From the NCBI GenBank assembly GCA_029582155.1, contig CM055896.1:3991616-4055615 (forward strand): a stretch of DNA of 64,000 nucleotides, read 5' to 3'. The position numbers and the translations under genes were made by a program. Under the pieces are notes generated by a model. The model was not told where the DNA came from. It saw only the letters and a list, made by a program, of their open reading frames with translations, and searched no databases. Each line of letters opens with the position of its first letter. Position 1 is the first letter of the stretch. The DNA is from Panopea generosa. Its lineage: Eukaryota > Mollusca > Bivalvia > Adapedonta > Hiatellidae. Of the stretch, positions 60,701-64,000 are shown one piece after another.

Positions 60701-63629
60701 CATAAATTTCGATCTATAACATATTTTAGTAAAAAAAGTTTCTATTTCATAATAATGTTATACAAGCTGCTATCACTTTTTTTTCTATTTGTAACCTTTA
60801 TTTTGTAAATGTACCAATCTGTAAATATATATAAATGTGTAAATAGCATATTTAGTACTCACACATCTAAGTACACTTCTAGATGTATCTTTAGATTCAC
60901 ATTGTTCACTTACAATACCAACTGTGGAAAAGGAACACTGCTTTTTAGAGTTTTACAAAGATAATGAAAGATAAATATTTGCAAACTTGGTATAGCGTAT
61001 CAAAGTCACCACATAAACTGATGGTGTATAAGCATATTACACTATATATGAGTAAGAAGCTTATGGTTCTATGGTTAATGTAAGGAAATATAGAGATTGT
61101 TCTACACAATTTACAACTGACGTACATAGCTTAGGAACGGAAAGAGGAAGGTACAATACTATCCCTAGGAATGAACATATTTGTATAGTTTCCAGTAGAC
61201 GAGTTTATTCCAGTCTGTCCTGTTTACGCAGATTTGCGTTCATTTTATATATATCATATAAATACAGTACCGGTAGAAATATTTTTAAATTTCTTGATTG
61301 GTAAAGTAGATCGAGTATGAATTAACCACATGATCAGGTCCTGTGATAGACTATTATAGTAAATAAAACAATCATGATAACTTCACCTGTTCTCTGTGGA
61401 TAACTACATGTAGTAAATAATCCATACAAATAACACAGTAATAATGAACATAATAAAACACATACATCACAATTATATAGAATGATTGTACATAATGAAA
61501 AACAGGCAATAGAACCATGTGACCGTTAACAATAGTTTGATAATTATTCAATTTGTATTTATGATGTAAGCATGCTATTATTTCGTGTAGTACACCGCTT
61601 TGATGTTATTTCTTGCATGTATATTGTGTAACATTTTAATATTGTTTATGTTACCAGCATGATGCAAGTCAATGTTTATTGCACTTCATATGTGTAACTG
61701 ACATTTCCCATTGTTTTAGACACGAGTGTATTTCTTACCAATTATCTACATCAAGAGTGTATCAGTTTTTGCAATGATTGTTCATCTTTTTTTATTTATA
61801 ATTTTCCCATTATATTTTACAATTACATTTTATGTCAGTACTCGATTAAAAGAGTGAATGTTATTTGTCAAACGTTCATGGGATATCAACTTAAATGTAA
61901 CACATGCGAAGTAAGTGAACCCGGAAGTTACGTCATCAATGTAAACATTTGCGACTCAGTGCATAGTATCTGGAATCATTTGTAACACACATGTTATCCT
62001 TCTTATTGAACATTCGATACTGAGTGAAATTATATTTGTCAACATTTTTCCAAGTATCAGGATTAAATTTCAGATGACATTTGATATTATCTTAATATGT
62101 CAGTGTTTTGGCTAGAAATGTAATTACCGCAAAACAGCATTATGATTTATGAATAACACGAGCAGTGTATATTTCACATTGTATTAACATATTTTGTTGC
62201 TTTCTTAAATATTGTAATATACATGTAATTATATGTTATTATAACGTTCGACCTAGTAATTTATCATTCGTGTTTAGAATAATGCAGTTAGAATTTGCAC
62301 TTCATTTGCCGCTGTTTAATCAGTTATCAATAATAGTTTCGATATGCAAGTATATTGTCAATCACATAGGCTTGTGCATCAACTACAAGATTTAGTGTAC
62401 TTAACATAATGCTATAAATCAAACCAAACTATGTACGTATTGTACTTGTTTGAGGTATCGCACGTGTAACATAATTAACTTCTAATTTTACAGTAATGCA
62501 TCGTTTATATTAAATCGCCAAATTTATTGTTTACGTTAAGCATACTAAAACAAAAGTAATGGACGTTTGATTGATCTAGAAGTGTCTAAATATGATAGAT
62601 TAATATTTGTTTGTATTTTTTTAATGTTTGCAATAATAATGTTATAAACTTTTATATTAATGAGAAGACTTTTGCAGTTTGTTAATTTAGTAAATGCAAC
62701 TTAGCTGATTGGTAGTGTAGTGGATAGTGGATAAAGTGTTTGCCGCTCACGCCAGAGATTGCCGGTTACATCTGCAGCTCAACCCGATGCCTCAGAAAAA
62801 CAACACTTAGTACTGATTCTTCTCAGAAGACGGTTCATAATTATGTCCTTTAAACTTTATTCAAAATCAAGTTTAAGTGAAGTTATATAACTTAAAATTA
62901 ATAAACACAAAAATCTATTACCTGGTAACGTTTTTACAAAATATCTCATAGACAATGTGATTAAGCACTCAAGCACTTATGCTGTGAATTTTAATCTGCT
63001 TTATTTGAAAGCCTTAGCATAACTTTTGCATTTATAATGGACTATAGCCACAGATTACGCATATCAATGCAATCAGTGACATTAACAGATATTAAAACCA
63101 ACCAGACTTACAGAATTTATTGACAATGAAATTCGAGCTTCACTGCATATAATTGTTGAGATGTATTGTGCGTATGGGACTTTTGGATAAAATAAACTGT
63201 ATTTTTACCAAATACGGACTAACTGCGATTAATTTAATATTAGTTATTATCTTATATGACATCCAATTAATTATGACTGTGTTTAGATATCTTATCAATG
63301 AAACATGCATATTCTACTATATATTACCAATAAATGATGATGTAAAAAAATAAAGTGATATATTCCATAGCGGTGTTTCTTTCAGGGAAAATTATATTTA
63401 ACTGTTGAATGTTAGTTAAATGAACGTACGAAATGTACAAAACCAAATGAGCTGTTTTGAGGTTTTCGGCAAAAGTATTTTTCCTTTTGAGGGCAAAAGA
63501 AGAAACATATATATGTTTGATGATAATTGTTATTTCACATATTCTATTTCAGCGGGGTTTGACCAGCAAGTCGAGGTCATGGTCAACATGTACATAGTGT
63601 CTATGTTTTCGATAAGTGAGGCAAACATG
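54657..63629 (+). CDS. Cys-loop ligand-gated ion channel, first three coding exons
   Basis: Exons 54657-54739, 56930-56994 and 63553-63629 join in one frame (225 nt, 75 residues). The product starts with a signal peptide (MSNRKLAPHACLILCAFVTC, cleavage probably near GRA), then LLDDIFKGYDKRLPPKYY, the helix and loop at the start of the extracellular ligand-binding domain, then VEVMVNMYIVSMFSISE and ANM, the first beta strand. The pattern Y-D-x-R-x-x-P ... V-x-V-x-x-x-x-x-x-x-S-I-S-E fits anion channels of the GABA-A/glycine type better than nicotinic receptors. The protein would be a pentameric plasma-membrane channel. The Cys-loop and membrane helices are encoded right of the window, so subtype and ligand are open. 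Confidence 0.88.
55505..55715 (-). mobile_element. tRNA-Leu-like SINE in channel intron 1
   Basis: Reverse-complement copy of the family at 152-407: head gtcctcctaggccgagtggt, B box gtgcgagtcccgctcgctcc, body with ccagtaacttgcggaagga. Near full length. Confidence 0.85.
56333..56820. repeat. Recent 244-bp tandem duplication
   Basis: 56333-56576 and 56577-56820 are nearly identical; only about four differences seen (tagcatg/tactatg, aaatttt/aattttt, gttaaac/gttagac). A short run of tgtactca-type units follows at 56821-56850. It lies in channel intron 1, about 110 bases before exon 2. Confidence 0.97.
56930..56994 (+). CDS. Channel gene exon: start of ligand-binding domain
   Basis: 65 nt, acceptor ctttcag, donor gtgagt. 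Reads SGLLDDIFKGYDKRLPPKYY in the frame set by the first exon, ending in phase 1. The motif YDKRLPP corresponds to the conserved YD-x-R-x-x-P. Confidence 0.9.
59044..59180 (+). mobile_element. 5'-truncated tRNA-Leu-like SINE
   Basis: It starts at the B box (gggttcaagtc) and continues with gctccaaaaccttaatgtga and cgtttacttgtagaaggacg, as in 152-407. The A box is missing. Confidence 0.7.
59690..59805 (-). mobile_element. tRNA-derived SINE fragment
   Basis: The minus strand shares the run tgtcagagattgcgggtttg, gacccgatgcctc, aaaacaacact with the plus-strand copy at 62705-62835. Confidence 0.65.
62705..62840 (+). mobile_element. tRNA-derived SINE fragment
   Basis: Head with gattggtagtgtagtggata and gccgctcacgccagagattg, then cccgatgcctcagaaaaaca and tactgattcttc. 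Partner of 59690 (minus) and of the head at 430-515 (minus). Confidence 0.65.
63553..63629 (+). CDS. Channel gene exon: first beta strand
   Basis: 77 nt, acceptor ctatttcag, donor gtaagt. Reads GFDQQVEVMVNMYIVSMFSI then SEANM; the split codon with the previous exon gives Thr. Ends in phase 0. The next exon is outside the window. Confidence 0.92.
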
Positions 63630-63649
63630 GTAAGTTGTATACTGGAGGT

Positions 63650-63985
63650 GCTATTTCCATTGACACTGTCCTGTTTTATGATGTTATGACGGGGGAAGAG
63701 CGAGATTATGTTCATCTGTTCAACAAGTTTTAGCTCCCTGTGGGCGTTTTTGCTATTGAACGTTCTTAAAGGTTGTCTGTTACTCTGTATTTATAACTTG
63801 TATTTATTGACACTGTCCTGTTTTATGAAGTGATGACGGGGGAAGAGCGAGATATGGTTCACCTGTTAATCATGTTTAAGATCACTATTGGCGTTCTAGC
63901 TATTGATCATTTCCAAGGCGATACCCTTGGTTGTCAAATACTCAGTATTTATAACTTGTATTTATTACGACTGTTCTGTATCCTG
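63650..63985. repeat. Tandem repeat of ~147-160 bp after channel exon 3
   Basis: cactgtcctgttttatga and gacgggggaagagcgagat occur at 63664 and 63811 (147 apart); ttataacttgtatttatt occurs near 63791 and 63951. At least two full units and part of a third; the array may continue beyond the window. Confidence 0.85.
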
Positions 63986-64000
63986 TTGTTACTGTATCTC

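Larger units (their letters stand above)
57000..63550. other. Channel intron 2 (6.6 kb)
   Basis: AT-rich intron. It contains SINE pieces at 59044, 59690 and 62705 and no other recognised gene. Open frames here have no protein-like features. Confidence 0.6.

Overview
The window is animal genomic DNA, very AT-rich, with short exons in long introns, GT-AG splicing, many tRNA-derived SINEs, minisatellites and decayed transposons. The gene structure and the SINE families (tRNA-Leu-like and tRNA-Ala/Val-like heads) suggest a mollusc, probably a bivalve. I infer this; no sequence comparison was run.

Layout. (1) 0.7-14.3 kb, + strand: the 3' part of an adhesion-type GPCR gene. Twelve exons join in one reading frame of 499 residues, covering the end of the GAIN domain, the GPS cleavage site, seven membrane helices and the cytoplasmic tail. 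The 5' exons lie left of the window. Its introns hold SINEs and a 1.5 kb AT-rich minisatellite. (2) 16.1-17.3 kb: a 51-bp minisatellite organised as a 307-bp higher-order repeat. (3) 17.86-34.42 kb: a compound mobile-element region. Similar inverted ends lie near 17.9 and 34.4 kb. Inside are a + strand gene for a SWIM/YqaJ-nuclease/PHD protein (26.6-28.7 kb) and a convergent - strand THAP/DDE transposase gene (33.8-30.9 kb). That pair is typical of ISL2EU-type elements of the PIF/Harbinger-ISL2EU (PHIS) group. The copy is decayed (frameshifts and nonsense codons in the 5' half of the YqaJ gene and in the transposase) and contains a 3.3 kb palindrome, a third direct copy of the palindrome module, a fossil LINE fragment, SINEs and a 226-bp MITE. 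(4) 35-41 kb: no gene seen, several SINEs. (5) 41.75-43.79 kb, - strand: an intronless, frameshifted retrocopy of a DDX5/DDX17 (p68) DEAD-box helicase. (6) 45.1-46.2 kb: a 35-bp minisatellite whose core alternates between two variants. (7) 47.5-54.6 kb: apparently non-coding, with one 204-bp pogo/Tigger-like MITE flanked by TA. (8) 54.6-63.6 kb, + strand: the first three coding exons of a Cys-loop ligand-gated ion channel of the GABA-A/glycine type, in frame with each other. The rest of the gene lies to the right.

The two host genes are independent neighbours on the same strand; nothing suggests shared function. The most unusual feature is the compound ISL2EU-like region with its very long inverted repeat.
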